Below are positions 1 through 8,465 of a stretch of 35,940 nucleotides of DNA, piece after piece (positions within the stretch are counted from its first letter, which is position 1; every line of letters begins with the position of its first letter). The notes below the pieces were generated by a model, which saw nothing but the letters and a program-made list of their open reading frames with translations, did not search any database and was not told the origin of the DNA. Source of the DNA: Desulfuromusa sp. (GTDB lineage: Bacteria; Desulfobacterota; Desulfuromonadia; Desulfuromonadales; Geopsychrobacteraceae). A program made the position numbers and the translations under genes. Location of the stretch: positions 22,995 through 58,934 of the forward strand of contig JADGDX010000015.1 of NCBI GenBank assembly GCA_016744675.1. The letters run 5' to 3'.

Positions 1-412
1 GGTTATCGGTATCACCTTCGCCTGGGGTCGTGCCATCGGCAGCTGTCACTTCAATGGTGAAGCTCTCTGCTGAGGTTGTCCCATCGGTTGAGGTGGCTGT
101 GATCTCTATCTCATGACTGGTGGCTGTCTCGTAATCGAGATTACCGGCGACAGTGACGACACCACTGGTCGGATCTATCGTAAATAATCCGTTGCCATCA
201 TTGCTCAAAGAGTACGTGACGGCATCACCGTCAGGGTCGGTGGCCAGACCGGTGATTTCAACAGCATCACCTATCGCGGCATTCTCACTGACCTCGTTGG
301 CATCGCTGTCGGAGTCGGTCACGGGACCGATGGGGTTATCGGTATCACCTTCGCCTGGGGTCGTGCCATCGGCAGCTGTCACTTCAATGGTGAAGCTCTC
401 TGCTGAGGTTGT
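1..412 (-). repeat. Tandem adhesin repeat, 333-bp period
   Basis: Bases 1-79 are identical to 334-412, giving a period of 333 bp (111 codons) inside the adhesin gene. The identity at DNA level over the visible overlap points to recent duplication or homogenisation of cadherin-like repeat units. More copies probably continue beyond the left edge. Confidence 0.9.
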
Positions 413-889
413 ATTAGTCGGGACTTGGTAATCTGTATCAGAATCAGTACTTGAGAATTGAGACTCAAGCGCTCCAAGTTTATCAACACCCTCAATCGCT
501 GTACCGAGGTCATCATCATACTCGCCAACACCACCGCTGGATATTGAGCCGGCAGCTGGTTCAACAGCTTCACTGTCAAGCGCTAGAAGTTCGACACCTC
601 CTGAAATAACACGTCCATCAGATAAAGTAATTTGTGGAGGAGTTCCTTCTTCAGACAGCGCGACATAATCTTGCAGAATAACTGTTTTGCCTGAATTCAA
701 TTCAAGAACGAGATCATCATCCGCAGCAGAAATCTCTGCTTTCGACAGATCAAATCCAAAGAGGACCTGTTCTCCTGGCTGCAATACGAGCACGAGCAGA
801 TCAGAGTTCTCAGGGAGATTTATTTCACGTGAGGTCGTAGAACTTTGTACGATATCAGGAATACTGCCATCTTGATGCAATCCAGCCAC
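1..889 (-). CDS. Large cell-surface repeat adhesin, N-terminal part (LapA-like, partial)
   Basis: This is the first 296 codons of a giant secreted adhesin whose remainder lies left of the window. I read it from a GTG at 887-889, preceded by AGGAG six bases upstream; there is no signal peptide, as expected for a type I secretion substrate. Residues 1-110 form a compact non-repetitive domain that could be the retention module plugging the outer-membrane pore. PAAG follows at 111-114, matching the [T/P/A]AAG sites cut by LapG proteases, then a Gly/Ser/Asp-rich linker. From about residue 160 there are cadherin-like/VCBS repeats of 111 residues with calcium-type DPDGD and DSDSD motifs. The gene is divergent from a type I transporter operon that also encodes a LapG-like protease, so it is very probably that system's substrate. 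The C-terminal secretion signal is not visible. Total size is unknown. Confidence 0.85.
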   Translation of the reverse strand, partial: MAGLHQDGSIPDIVQSSTTSREINLPENSDLLVLVLQPGEQVLFGFDLSKAEISAADDDLVLELNSGKTVILQDYVALSEEGTPPQITLSDGRVISGGVELLALDSEAVEPAAGSISSGGVGEYDDDLGTAIEGVDKLGALESQFSSTDSDTDYQVPTNTTSAESFTIEVTAADGTTPGEGDTDNPIGPVTDSDSDANEVSENAAIGDAVEITGLATDPDGDAVTYSLSNDGNGLFTIDPTSGVVTVAGNLDYETATSHEIEITATSTDGTTSAESFTIEVTAADGTTPGEGDTDN

Positions 890-1211
890 CGCCAACTCCT
901 TTATTTAAAAAGTTGATAAAAAACCTATTTAGCTTTAGCAGCGTTTTCATTTGGATTTACACTGAGATGACAGCCGGTTGAGGCGGAAATCAAAGCTTAG
1001 AGGAAATTAACACAGAATGGCAACATAAGACAAGCTCAATATCTATCCCCTCCCTTGCTGCACCAAATAATACTAAATACGTCATAATTGTCAACACCTT
1101 TTTTCTCTTTTCCCAGAAGCATAAAATATCTTTTAATTTGCCACAACTAATGCTATCGTAAAAGAATACACATTAACACCTACTTTGAATCATTACCCCT
1201 GACTGTAACCT
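890..1211. other. Divergent intergenic region between adhesin and secretion operon
   Basis: This 322-bp AT-rich gap must hold the promoters of both the adhesin (minus) and the transporter operon (plus). I see no convincing -35/-10 pair, sigma-54 site or c-di-GMP riboswitch consensus in it. The sequence next to the adhesin start (AAAGGAG) is a good ribosome binding site, whereas the transporter start at 1212 has none that is obvious. Confidence 0.5.
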
Positions 1212-3383
1212 ATGTGGCCAGATATGATTAATAACAATATGCCCTCTCATCAATCTACAGGAACCAAGCATGTTGATTTCACGCCTCCGCTGATCATATG
1301 CCTCTCGCAAATCCTTAACCTTCAAGGCAAACCGATATCAGTTGAAGCTCTACTGTCAGGCATTCCTCAAAACCGCAGAGACAACGTGACATCGTGCATA
1401 CGAGCAGCCGAATCAGCCGACCTCACAGTCCAGCTACTCCATCGGCCAGATGTTGCTAAAATCAACACATTAACACTACCGTGTATCTTACTCCTGCATC
1501 ACGATAACGCATGTGTCTTAACAAAGATTGCGGACGATGTGGCCTACGTGACATACCCTGAGACAGGCACCTCTCCTCATGAGATCAGCCTGGAGCAATT
1601 ACAAGAATATTATACCGGTTATACTATTTTCACCCAACCCATAGGCAAACTCGATAATCGAGCCAGTGATATTAAGCTCCACGATACCAAGGCATGGTTT
1701 TGGGGAACAATTTTCCGCTTTTGGCCGATCTATAAGCACGTCATTATGGCGACTCTCACGATCAATATTCTTGCCATTGCCAGCCCCCTATTTGTCATGA
1801 ATGTTTATGACCGTGTGGTACCCAACAACGCAATAGACACTCTCTGGGTTCTCGCTAGCGGGGTTTTGATTGCATTTATTTTTGATTTCATTCTCAGGAA
1901 CTTGAGAAGTTACTTTGTTGATACCGCCGGGAAAAATGCCGATGTGATCATTACAGGCAAGTTGATGCAACATTTGATGGCTATTCGGCTGGACCATAAA
2001 CCGGACTCAACCGGAACCCTCGCTAACAACCTTCGTGAATTTGAATCGCTGCGTGAATTTTTCAGCTCCACAACACTTCTTGCTCTTATTGACCTCCCAT
2101 TTATCGCTATCTTTATTGGGATCATCGCTTTTATTGCTGGGCCACTGTCCATTATCCCACTAGTTGCCCTCCCGATTGTCATTCTAGTCGGCTTTTTTAT
2201 ACAAATCCCATTTCAAAAGTACGCGGAAGCGGGCTATCGTGAATCAACACAAAAAAATGCCCTCCTCTACGAAATCATCGGCGGGCTCGAAACTGTTAAA
2301 ACCAGCCTTGCTGCTGGCCCCATGCAAAAACGCTGGGAACAGATTGTCGGAATGAGTGCAAAGTCTTCTGTGCGCATTCGCAGCCTAGCTACATTTTCGA
2401 TGTCATTCTCGCAGCTTGCTGCACAATTAGTCAGCGTTGGTATTATCATCTGGGGTGTCTACTTGATTGCTGACGGCAAATTGACAATGGGTGGGCTTAT
2501 TGCCTGTAACATCCTTGTCGGGCGTGCAATGTCGCCTCTTGGAGCCGTGGCTGCGATGCTAACCCGCCTGCAACAATCACGAATTGCCTTAAAAACCCTT
2601 GATATCCTGATGAAAATTCCGGATGAAAGACCGGATGAAAATACCGTCGTTCGCCAAGAAAACTTGTCCAACAGTATCAGCTTTTCTAGTGTCAACTTTC
2701 AATACCCAGAAACTGATACCCTCGCGTTAAATTCAGTTAGCTTCAAAATTGATCCAGGTGAGAAAGTTGCAATTATCGGGCGTGTTGGCAGCGGTAAAAG
2801 TACACTGGGTCGACTGATCCTCAATCTTTATCAGCCCCAACAGGGATCCGTAAAAGTTGGCGGTATCGAAATCAGACAATTGGACATTGCCGACCTGAGA
2901 AGAAAAATAGGCTACAGCGCCCAGGATGGTTATCTTTTTTACGGGAGTATCCGCGACAACATTGCCCTTGGAAACCCGTATGCCGATGACCGTTCAATTC
3001 TTCAGGCGGCGAGGTCAGCAGGAGCACTTGAGTTTATCCAGAGCCATCCGGCTGGATTTGGCCGCCTAGTCGGTGAAGGTGGGAAAAATCTCTCCGGGGG
3101 GCAACGTCAGGCAATCTCCATAGCCCGGACACTGCTACAACAACCAGGCATTCTCGTTCTTGACGAACCAACTAACTCCATGGACAGTACAACGGAAGCG
3201 ATCTTTCGCCAACAAATGTTTGAAACAATGGACGACAGGACCCTTGTCCTTATTTCACATCGAACCAGTATGCTCGAGTTGGTTGACCGACTGATCGTTA
3301 TGGATTCAGGGAGAGTTGTTGCTGATGGGCCTAAAGCTGAAGTCATACAAGCTCTTCAAAATAAAGAAATCAAAACACAGTAA
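1212..3383 (+). CDS. lapB: Type I secretion ABC transporter, LapB/LssB type with C39-like domain
   Basis: This inner-membrane ATPase/permease would export the adhesin across both membranes with the fusion protein downstream and an outer-membrane TolC-like channel not found here. The 723 residues have three parts. Residues about 20-150 are a C39-peptidase-like domain that seems to lack the catalytic Cys/His arrangement, as in transporters of RTX-type substrates that are not cleaved on export. Residues about 165-450 hold the membrane-spanning domain, with hydrophobic stretches such as ATLTINILAIASPLFVMNVY. The C-terminal nucleotide-binding domain shows Walker A GRVGSGKST at 523-531, signature LSGGQ at 627-631 and Walker B LVLDEP around 651, then an H-loop in LISHR. 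It is followed after 13 bp by the HlyD-like gene. The Lap-type assignment rests on the neighbouring LapG-like protease. The start codon is uncertain; a second Met lies at 1224. Confidence 0.92.
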   Translation: MWPDMINNNMPSHQSTGTKHVDFTPPLIICLSQILNLQGKPISVEALLSGIPQNRRDNVTSCIRAAESADLTVQLLHRPDVAKINTLTLPCILLLHHDNACVLTKIADDVAYVTYPETGTSPHEISLEQLQEYYTGYTIFTQPIGKLDNRASDIKLHDTKAWFWGTIFRFWPIYKHVIMATLTINILAIASPLFVMNVYDRVVPNNAIDTLWVLASGVLIAFIFDFILRNLRSYFVDTAGKNADVIITGKLMQHLMAIRLDHKPDSTGTLANNLREFESLREFFSSTTLLALIDLPFIAIFIGIIAFIAGPLSIIPLVALPIVILVGFFIQIPFQKYAEAGYRESTQKNALLYEIIGGLETVKTSLAAGPMQKRWEQIVGMSAKSSVRIRSLATFSMSFSQLAAQLVSVGIIIWGVYLIADGKLTMGGLIACNILVGRAMSPLGAVAAMLTRLQQSRIALKTLDILMKIPDERPDENTVVRQENLSNSISFSSVNFQYPETDTLALNSVSFKIDPGEKVAIIGRVGSGKSTLGRLILNLYQPQQGSVKVGGIEIRQLDIADLRRKIGYSAQDGYLFYGSIRDNIALGNPYADDRSILQAARSAGALEFIQSHPAGFGRLVGEGGKNLSGGQRQAISIARTLLQQPGILVLDEPTNSMDSTTEAIFRQQMFETMDDRTLVLISHRTSMLELVDRLIVMDSGRVVADGPKAEVIQALQNKEIKTQ

Positions 3384-3396
3384 CAACGGATAAAAT

Positions 3397-4776
3397 ATGA
3401 AGCGTCTTATATTTAAAATTCTCAGTTTTTTTCTGCCGTCATTCAAATCAACTGAGGCTGGTATCCAGCAAAAAGAGATCGACTTCATGAGCGAACGTGA
3501 TGCTGCCATCTATCACACCGGGCACAATTTCGCATATGTCCTCTCTCTGGCAATTTTTTTACTCCTGATCACCTTTATCGTCTGGGCTAACAATGCCATC
3601 TTGGATGAAGTCACTCGTGGCAGCGGACAAGTCATCCCGTCCCAACGCATCCAAGACATCCAAAATCTCGAGGGTGGAATTTTAGAAAAAATTCTGGTCG
3701 AAGAAAACCAGATTGTTCAGCAAGGGGACATCCTTATTCGCATTAATAACACTCTCGCGGCAAGTCAATATCGCGATGCGAAAAACCAAGCGATTGAACA
3801 TGAAGCTGCAATCATTCGGTTAACAGCCGCTGCGGAAAATAGCACCATGAAATTCCCCAAGAAGTTTCAAGCCTATCCTCAGCTCATCAAAGATCAGACC
3901 AATATACATAATTCGCGTACGCAAGAACTCGACAGCGAACTGCGTGCAATGAAAGCGCAATTGGGCCAAAGACAGCAAGAAATCGCAGAAATGAAGGGGC
4001 GGCAAAAGCAGATCAATCAAAACCTAGTCATCGTAAAAAAACAGCTAAACATTGCAAAACCACTCTTTTTAAAACAGCTCTATCCAGAAGTGGATTACCT
4101 AAAGCTCGAACGTGAAATTGTGACCCTACAAGGGGACTTGGAGTCCCTACAGCTCGGCATGCCAAGGGTGGCTCAAGCGGCAGAGGAATCGAGACAACGT
4201 ATCAAGCAGCGCCAAGCAGAAGCTCGAAGCCAGTCTCTTGATGAGCTCAGTCAGCGGCGTATCGAGTTTAAATCCCTTCAGGAAACTATTGCCGCAGGGA
4301 AAGATAGGGTCACCAGAACTGATGTCCGTTCGCCGGTTAGGGGAACGATTAAGCAGATTAAAATCAATACGATTGGTGGTGTTATAAAGCCCGGAGAATC
4401 TATCCTAGAAGTCGTTCCTCTTGATGACACTTTGCTAATTGAGGCTCGCATCAGACCCGCAGATATTGCATTCCTTCATCCGGGCCAACAAGCGATGGTC
4501 AAGATAACAGCTTATGATTTTTCCATTTATGGAGGAATCGAAGGTGTCGTCGAACAAATCAGTGCAGACACAATCCAAGGGGACAACGAAAAAGAAAGTT
4601 TTTACAAAGTCAAACTAAGAACGAAAACAAACTCTTTGAATTATAGGGGTGCAGAGCTACCGATCATCCCAGGAATGACAGCCAGCGTTGACATCTTGAC
4701 CGGGCAAAAAAGTGCACTTGACTACCTGCTAAAACCAATCCTTAAAGCAAAGCAGAATGCACTCAGGGAGCGTTAA
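3397..4776 (+). CDS. lapC: Type I secretion membrane fusion protein, HlyD family (LapC-like)
   Basis: This 459-residue periplasmic adaptor links the ABC transporter to the outer-membrane channel. A short cytoplasmic N-terminus is followed by one membrane helix near residues 47-66 (YVLSLAIFLLLITFIVWANN). Next comes a biotinyl-lipoyl half-domain containing IQNLEGGILEKILVEENQIV, which is the HlyD-family signature region. A long charged coiled-coil hairpin spans about residues 120-310, then the second lipoyl half (TDVRSPVRGTIKQIKINTIG) and a beta-barrel domain with the typical IPGMTASVDILTG near the C-terminus. The length fits HlyD/LapC proteins. Its TAA stop shares a base with the next gene's ATG at 4776, so translation of the fusion protein and the protease is probably coupled. 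Confidence 0.93.
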   Translation: MKRLIFKILSFFLPSFKSTEAGIQQKEIDFMSERDAAIYHTGHNFAYVLSLAIFLLLITFIVWANNAILDEVTRGSGQVIPSQRIQDIQNLEGGILEKILVEENQIVQQGDILIRINNTLAASQYRDAKNQAIEHEAAIIRLTAAAENSTMKFPKKFQAYPQLIKDQTNIHNSRTQELDSELRAMKAQLGQRQQEIAEMKGRQKQINQNLVIVKKQLNIAKPLFLKQLYPEVDYLKLEREIVTLQGDLESLQLGMPRVAQAAEESRQRIKQRQAEARSQSLDELSQRRIEFKSLQETIAAGKDRVTRTDVRSPVRGTIKQIKINTIGGVIKPGESILEVVPLDDTLLIEARIRPADIAFLHPGQQAMVKITAYDFSIYGGIEGVVEQISADTIQGDNEKESFYKVKLRTKTNSLNYRGAELPIIPGMTASVDILTGQKSALDYLLKPILKAKQNALRER

Positions 4777-5510
4777 TGGGCTTAAGCAGAGGTCTTTTTT
4801 GTGCCTTTATCTTCCTTTCGCTGTCCATTCAGCTCACCATTGGTCCGTTGGGATCGGGTTGTTTTGCGGCCGAGATAAATATTGAGGAAATATCTCCCCC
4901 ATCGATAAAATTGAATTTATTCAATACTCAGGAGATAAGAGGTTCCCTTGATGCGCTTAAAAGCTGGAAAATCCTTACCTCTAATGCAAATAAGCAGGTC
5001 AACAGCTTTCACACTTGTGCCAACGCAACCCAATCATCCTGTCCACCAGTCGCTCGCAGTTGGTTACAGATGGAAAACACATCTCATGGAAAAACCGCAC
5101 TTGAGAAAATAAAATGGGTTAACCATTTTTTTAATCGGTGGCCCTATAGACTTGATCTTGATGTTTACAACCAGAGGGATTACTGGGCCACTCCGGAAGA
5201 ATTCATGAAACGCTCTGGGGACTGTGAAGACTACAGTATCTCAAAGTACTTCGCCCTTCGATCGATTGGTTTTCCAGCAGCGTCCCTAAGAGTCGTCATC
5301 TTAAAAGATAAAATTCGGAACCTTGGCCATGCTGTCCTTGCCGTAAAGATAGATTCTGATATTTTGATTTTAGATAATCTTTCGGACATGATCCTGACCG
5401 ACACACGCTATACTCATTATCAGCCCCAGTATTCCTTGAATGAAAATTATCGCTGGGCTCATATTCGTCGCCTGAACAGAAAAAACTCTAAGCCATTGAA
5501 TGACAATTGA
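4776..5510 (+). CDS. lapG: LapG-like periplasmic transglutaminase-type cysteine protease
   Basis: This 244-residue protein belongs to the bacterial transglutaminase-like cysteine proteinase family (BTLCP, peptidase C93), whose characterised member LapG clips the N-terminus of the adhesin LapA to release it from the cell surface. An N-terminal hydrophobic segment (residues about 7-30) would send it to the periplasm. The catalytic triad is visible: Cys150 in GDCEDYS, His185 in LGHAVL and Asp200 in LDNL. The fragment WATPEEFMKRSGDCED is very typical of the family. Calcium-binding acidic residues near the active site are likely but were not checked. The gene overlaps the fusion-protein gene by one base and is 13 bp upstream of the HD-GYP-like gene, so all four genes form one operon. 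The expected substrate is the divergent adhesin with its PAAG motif. Confidence 0.92.
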   Translation: MGLSRGLFCAFIFLSLSIQLTIGPLGSGCFAAEINIEEISPPSIKLNLFNTQEIRGSLDALKSWKILTSNANKQVNSFHTCANATQSSCPPVARSWLQMENTSHGKTALEKIKWVNHFFNRWPYRLDLDVYNQRDYWATPEEFMKRSGDCEDYSISKYFALRSIGFPAASLRVVILKDKIRNLGHAVLAVKIDSDILILDNLSDMILTDTRYTHYQPQYSLNENYRWAHIRRLNRKNSKPLNDN

Positions 5511-5523
5511 TTGAGAGGCTTTT

Positions 5524-7635
5524 ATGCATTTACATCCCCTTGAAAACAAAGATCAAACTTCAGACTACTTGGACAAAACCAACGGTTTGCAGCAAAAAAA
5601 GAGAATAGTCCGACTGAGTCTGTGGGTTCTGCTACTGGTCATCACTTTAGCTATTTTCCTTGCTAACTGGGAGCTAGAAAACAAAGGCGAGGTTTTAAAA
5701 GAATCGATCCAAAATCGCCTTCAGATTCTCGCAAAAGGTCGAGTTGATGTCCTCTCAAACTGGCTATTAAGCCTCTCCACTCAAGGGAATCAGATCATTC
5801 AATCGGATCTATTCCGGCTCTACGCATCTGAGATTGATCTCATTGAAGAAGATATTGTCCACCTTTTGGTAACCCCTGTTGATCATCAGCAACAGCAACC
5901 ACCACAAAATGTGACCCACCTCTCCGAGCAACTTCCATTAATGCAGACTCTACTGGAAGAATTTACCCAATACTCAGGCTTTGCTTCGGGGCGAATTATT
6001 AACAGATCAGGGCAATCATATATTGCGACAGACGCAAACACTGTCCCCCTAGATCCGCATCAAACATCTCTGGCAAAAATGGCCATAGATGGAAACAAGG
6101 TCATCTATTCACCGGCAAAGGCAACCGGAAATGGTCTTTTCATGCAAATCTACCTGCCTATCAAAGCCCCATCGATGGCAGATCCGCAAGAACGCCCTAT
6201 TGCAGCCCTGCAATTAAATAAAAACATCTCTGGCAAAATCAATGAGATCCTTTCAAAAGCACCACTTATCGATAAAGGTGAGAAGACACGCCTCTTGCAA
6301 CAAGAGGGTCAACAATTGGTTGAACTGGTTCCGTGGCTTCCAGGAGAAATCTTCCCCCTATCACAGGCATCTCATGTCGAACTGGAACTCTCATTCGGCC
6401 AACGTCCCTCTCCGCGAGATCAACGGGAGGTCTTTTCTCTAGCGATGAAGATTCCTCAGCTTGATTGGTGGATTCTGCAAGAAACCGACTACGCTCAGGC
6501 CATTTCGCCTGCCAACAGTCACCGTAGAGCCACAATCAGCATCATTGCCTTAGGTAGCCTGCTCCTTCTTGTTCTTATCGGCGCATTGTGGTGGAAGCTG
6601 ATCGGGGTCGAAAACAGAAAGATGGCGGAAGCATTTAAGCAGTTGGCGGCTCAAATTGATGAGCAACGTCAACTGCTCGACAACATCAATGGGAACTTAT
6701 CTGAGTATATTGGGTTAAAAGACAATAGAGGCCTGTATTTATACGTGAATCAGGCTTTTGCTGATGTCGTTGGCAGACCCCAAAATGAGATCATTGGTCT
6801 GGATGATGCTGCTATTTTTGGCTTTGACAGTGCAAAAAGGCTCGCACATTCAGATAATAAAGTGATTGAATCACGCCAGCAGGTCACGCTCAACGAAGAA
6901 CTCTACCTCCAGTCACAACGCTACGATTTGCAGATATCCAAAGTTCCCTACGTGAGCTCTGACGGGAACATCTCAGGGATTATCTCTTCATTCCGAGATG
7001 TGACCGAACAGCTTAAAAACCAAAAGCGCTCAGAAAAAGCCACACGTCAAACGATTGAAGTTCTGGCCAAAGCGGTTGAGCTCAACGATCCTTATTTGGC
7101 GGGACATTCACAATTGATGAGCCTCTTTGCTGTTGAGATGGCTAAAAACATGAATTGCTCAGAATCAATTCAAGCGACTGTTGAAACCGCTTCCTTCCTT
7201 TCACAATTGGGAAAGATGTTCGTCAATCCTCAATTACTACAAAAACCAGCCGTATTGACAGACGACGAAAAAGATCAGGTTGAAAAACATGTCGAACATG
7301 CTGTCAATATCCTACAGGATATCGACTTTGATCTTCCGATTTGTGAGACAATCCTCCAAATGAATGAACATTTGGATGGTAGCGGATACCCGGCCGGGCT
7401 AAAGAATGAGGAGATCAATAAAGCTGCTCGTATTTTGGGAGTTTCTAACAGTTTCTGCGCTATGATCCAGCCCAGGTCCTATCGACCAGCACGTCATGCC
7501 AGTGAAACACTTGAGGTATTAAAGGGAGAAAGTCACAAGTATGACTTGGAAGTCATTGCGGCTCTGGATGAGGTGGTTAACTCTGCCATCGGAGAACGAA
7601 TTATAACGAGCATCCATCCTTCAACAGAAGCGTAA
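5524..7635 (+). CDS. Membrane sensor with periplasmic domain, PAS and degenerate HD-GYP domain
   Basis: This is a 703-residue inner-membrane signalling protein. A first membrane helix lies near residues 30-49. A large periplasmic region (about 50-335) looks like a double-Cache type sensor, and a second helix follows at about 336-358. A PAS domain spans about 375-495, and an HD-GYP family domain about 505-700. The HD-GYP domain keeps DGSGYP (GSGYP at 619-623) but its metal ligands are gone: the HD pair is Ser560-Gln561 in LSQLGK, the HHE motif reads Met-Asn-Glu at 613-615, and the usual DxxDA is NSFCA. It therefore should not cleave c-di-GMP and may instead bind it or act as a scaffold. It is the last gene of the adhesin secretion/protease operon, in the place where LapD is found in Lap systems. 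A LapD-like role is inference. The start has a GAGAGG site upstream. Confidence 0.87.
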   Translation: MHLHPLENKDQTSDYLDKTNGLQQKKRIVRLSLWVLLLVITLAIFLANWELENKGEVLKESIQNRLQILAKGRVDVLSNWLLSLSTQGNQIIQSDLFRLYASEIDLIEEDIVHLLVTPVDHQQQQPPQNVTHLSEQLPLMQTLLEEFTQYSGFASGRIINRSGQSYIATDANTVPLDPHQTSLAKMAIDGNKVIYSPAKATGNGLFMQIYLPIKAPSMADPQERPIAALQLNKNISGKINEILSKAPLIDKGEKTRLLQQEGQQLVELVPWLPGEIFPLSQASHVELELSFGQRPSPRDQREVFSLAMKIPQLDWWILQETDYAQAISPANSHRRATISIIALGSLLLLVLIGALWWKLIGVENRKMAEAFKQLAAQIDEQRQLLDNINGNLSEYIGLKDNRGLYLYVNQAFADVVGRPQNEIIGLDDAAIFGFDSAKRLAHSDNKVIESRQQVTLNEELYLQSQRYDLQISKVPYVSSDGNISGIISSFRDVTEQLKNQKRSEKATRQTIEVLAKAVELNDPYLAGHSQLMSLFAVEMAKNMNCSESIQATVETASFLSQLGKMFVNPQLLQKPAVLTDDEKDQVEKHVEHAVNILQDIDFDLPICETILQMNEHLDGSGYPAGLKNEEINKAARILGVSNSFCAMIQPRSYRPARHASETLEVLKGESHKYDLEVIAALDEVVNSAIGERIITSIHPSTEA

Positions 7636-7648
7636 AAAAGAAAGAGAG

Positions 7649-7873
7649 CTAATCTTTTAAACGGGGCCAGGGCAAACGACGCTCTGCCCCTTTGTATCCA
7701 CCGGCAGAACGATAATCACGCAGGCTTGCGCGATCACGGATAATATCAACCCAGCCCTCACAGCGTTTAAAGCGTAGTATTTTCTGCGTTGCGATCAAGA
7801 CATCAAGTACGTCATTACTGACTTTACTTTCTGTTCCATCAAGATAAACAACATCAATCACACTCTTTTTCAT
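7649..7873 (-). CDS. Small conserved protein, GSU3473-like
   Basis: This 74-residue protein of unknown function begins MKKSVIDVVYLDGTESKVSN and ends with an ERR-containing tail (GGYKGAERRLPWPRLKD). The pattern resembles the small Geobacter family known as GSU3473: an N-terminal beta-rich half, a central FKRCEGWVDI segment and a C-terminal Y-x-G-x-E-R-R motif. A GGGGGA ribosome binding site precedes the ATG. It is convergent with the HD-GYP-like gene, 13 bp apart, and divergent from tatA. No function can be assigned. It is probably real because of the good ribosome site and the recognisable tail motif. Confidence 0.65.
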   Translation of the reverse strand: MKKSVIDVVYLDGTESKVSNDVLDVLIATQKILRFKRCEGWVDIIRDRASLRDYRSAGGYKGAERRLPWPRLKD

Positions 7874-7991
7874 ACATTCCCCCTGTTCTTAGTGCAGCTG
7901 TTTTCGTTAAGACCATAATCGTAAGCGAAACAAACTGTACCACATGTTGTGGGATATCATCTTCATCGCCCGTTCATCGCTGTAACTATCG

Positions 7992-8020
7992 TTGTTTTTT
8001 GGATAAAACAGGAGTATGAT
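7992..8020 (+). promoter_or_regulatory. Probable sigma-70 promoter of tatA
   Basis: TTGTTT at 7992-7997 and TATGAT at 8015-8020 are separated by 17 bp. The -10 is good and the -35 is moderate. Transcription would start about 45 bp before the tatA ATG. Confidence 0.45.
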
Positions 8021-8071
8021 TATTAATTATCCATAAAAACAAATAAAGATAAAAATACAGGGAGGTCTTGC

Positions 8072-8281
8072 ATGTTTGGTTTAGGAACACAGGAGTTGTT
8101 GATAATTCTGGTATTAGTCATGATAGTCTTCGGCGCCGGGAAACTCCCTCAAGTTGGCGGTGCCTTAGGAAAAGGGTTGCGTAACTTCAAAAAGGGAGTG
8201 AACGAGACCGATGCAGAAATTGAAGAAGGAACTGTCGAAGAAATCACCAAAGATGGCGAAGACGACAAAAAAGACGTCTAA
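8072..8281 (+). CDS. tatA: Twin-arginine translocase subunit TatA/TatE
   Basis: This 69-residue protein is the pore-forming component of the Tat pathway, which exports folded and often cofactor-containing proteins. It has the standard architecture: a short N-terminal membrane helix ([20 protein letters not shown], residues 4-23), the [20 protein letters not shown] hinge and amphipathic helix, and an acidic C-terminal tail. The invariant Phe-Gly at the end of the membrane helix is present. A strong GGGAGG ribosome site precedes the ATG. It stands alone, without tatB or tatC, and is closed by a hairpin terminator. Solitary tatA genes are common in Geobacter relatives. Confidence 0.95.
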   Translation: MFGLGTQELLIILVLVMIVFGAGKLPQVGGALGKGLRNFKKGVNETDAEIEEGTVEEITKDGEDDKKDV

Positions 8282-8302
8282 GCACCCCCTACAAATAAAC
8301 AA

Positions 8303-8334
8303 GAGGGAAAGTCGGTTACGGCTTTCCCTTTTCT
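8303..8334 (+). terminator. Rho-independent terminator after tatA
   Basis: An 8-bp stem AGGGAAAG (8304-8311) pairs with CTTTCCCT (8322-8329) across a 10-base loop, followed by a short T-rich run. It lies 22 bp after the tatA stop codon. Confidence 0.8.
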
Positions 8335-8465
8335 GCTAAACAAGAGCAGACTGCCCTTCATTCTATCAACCATAGCCAAGCTTAAGCAGGCCGAATCACA
8401 TCTTTCATCATTTTATTTATGCTTTTAAAATTTCAAACAATTTATCGAGTTAGATGGAGCCATTC

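Noticed and set aside
153..431. 92-codon open frame on the plus strand at the left edge
   Set aside because: It is the complement of the adhesin repeats, whose minus-strand reading is a continuous cadherin-like protein with a good start.
890..1211. Looked for a c-di-GMP (GEMM) riboswitch upstream of the adhesin or secretion operon
   Set aside because: No stretch matches the conserved GEMM core in this gap, nor did I see one in other gaps of the window.
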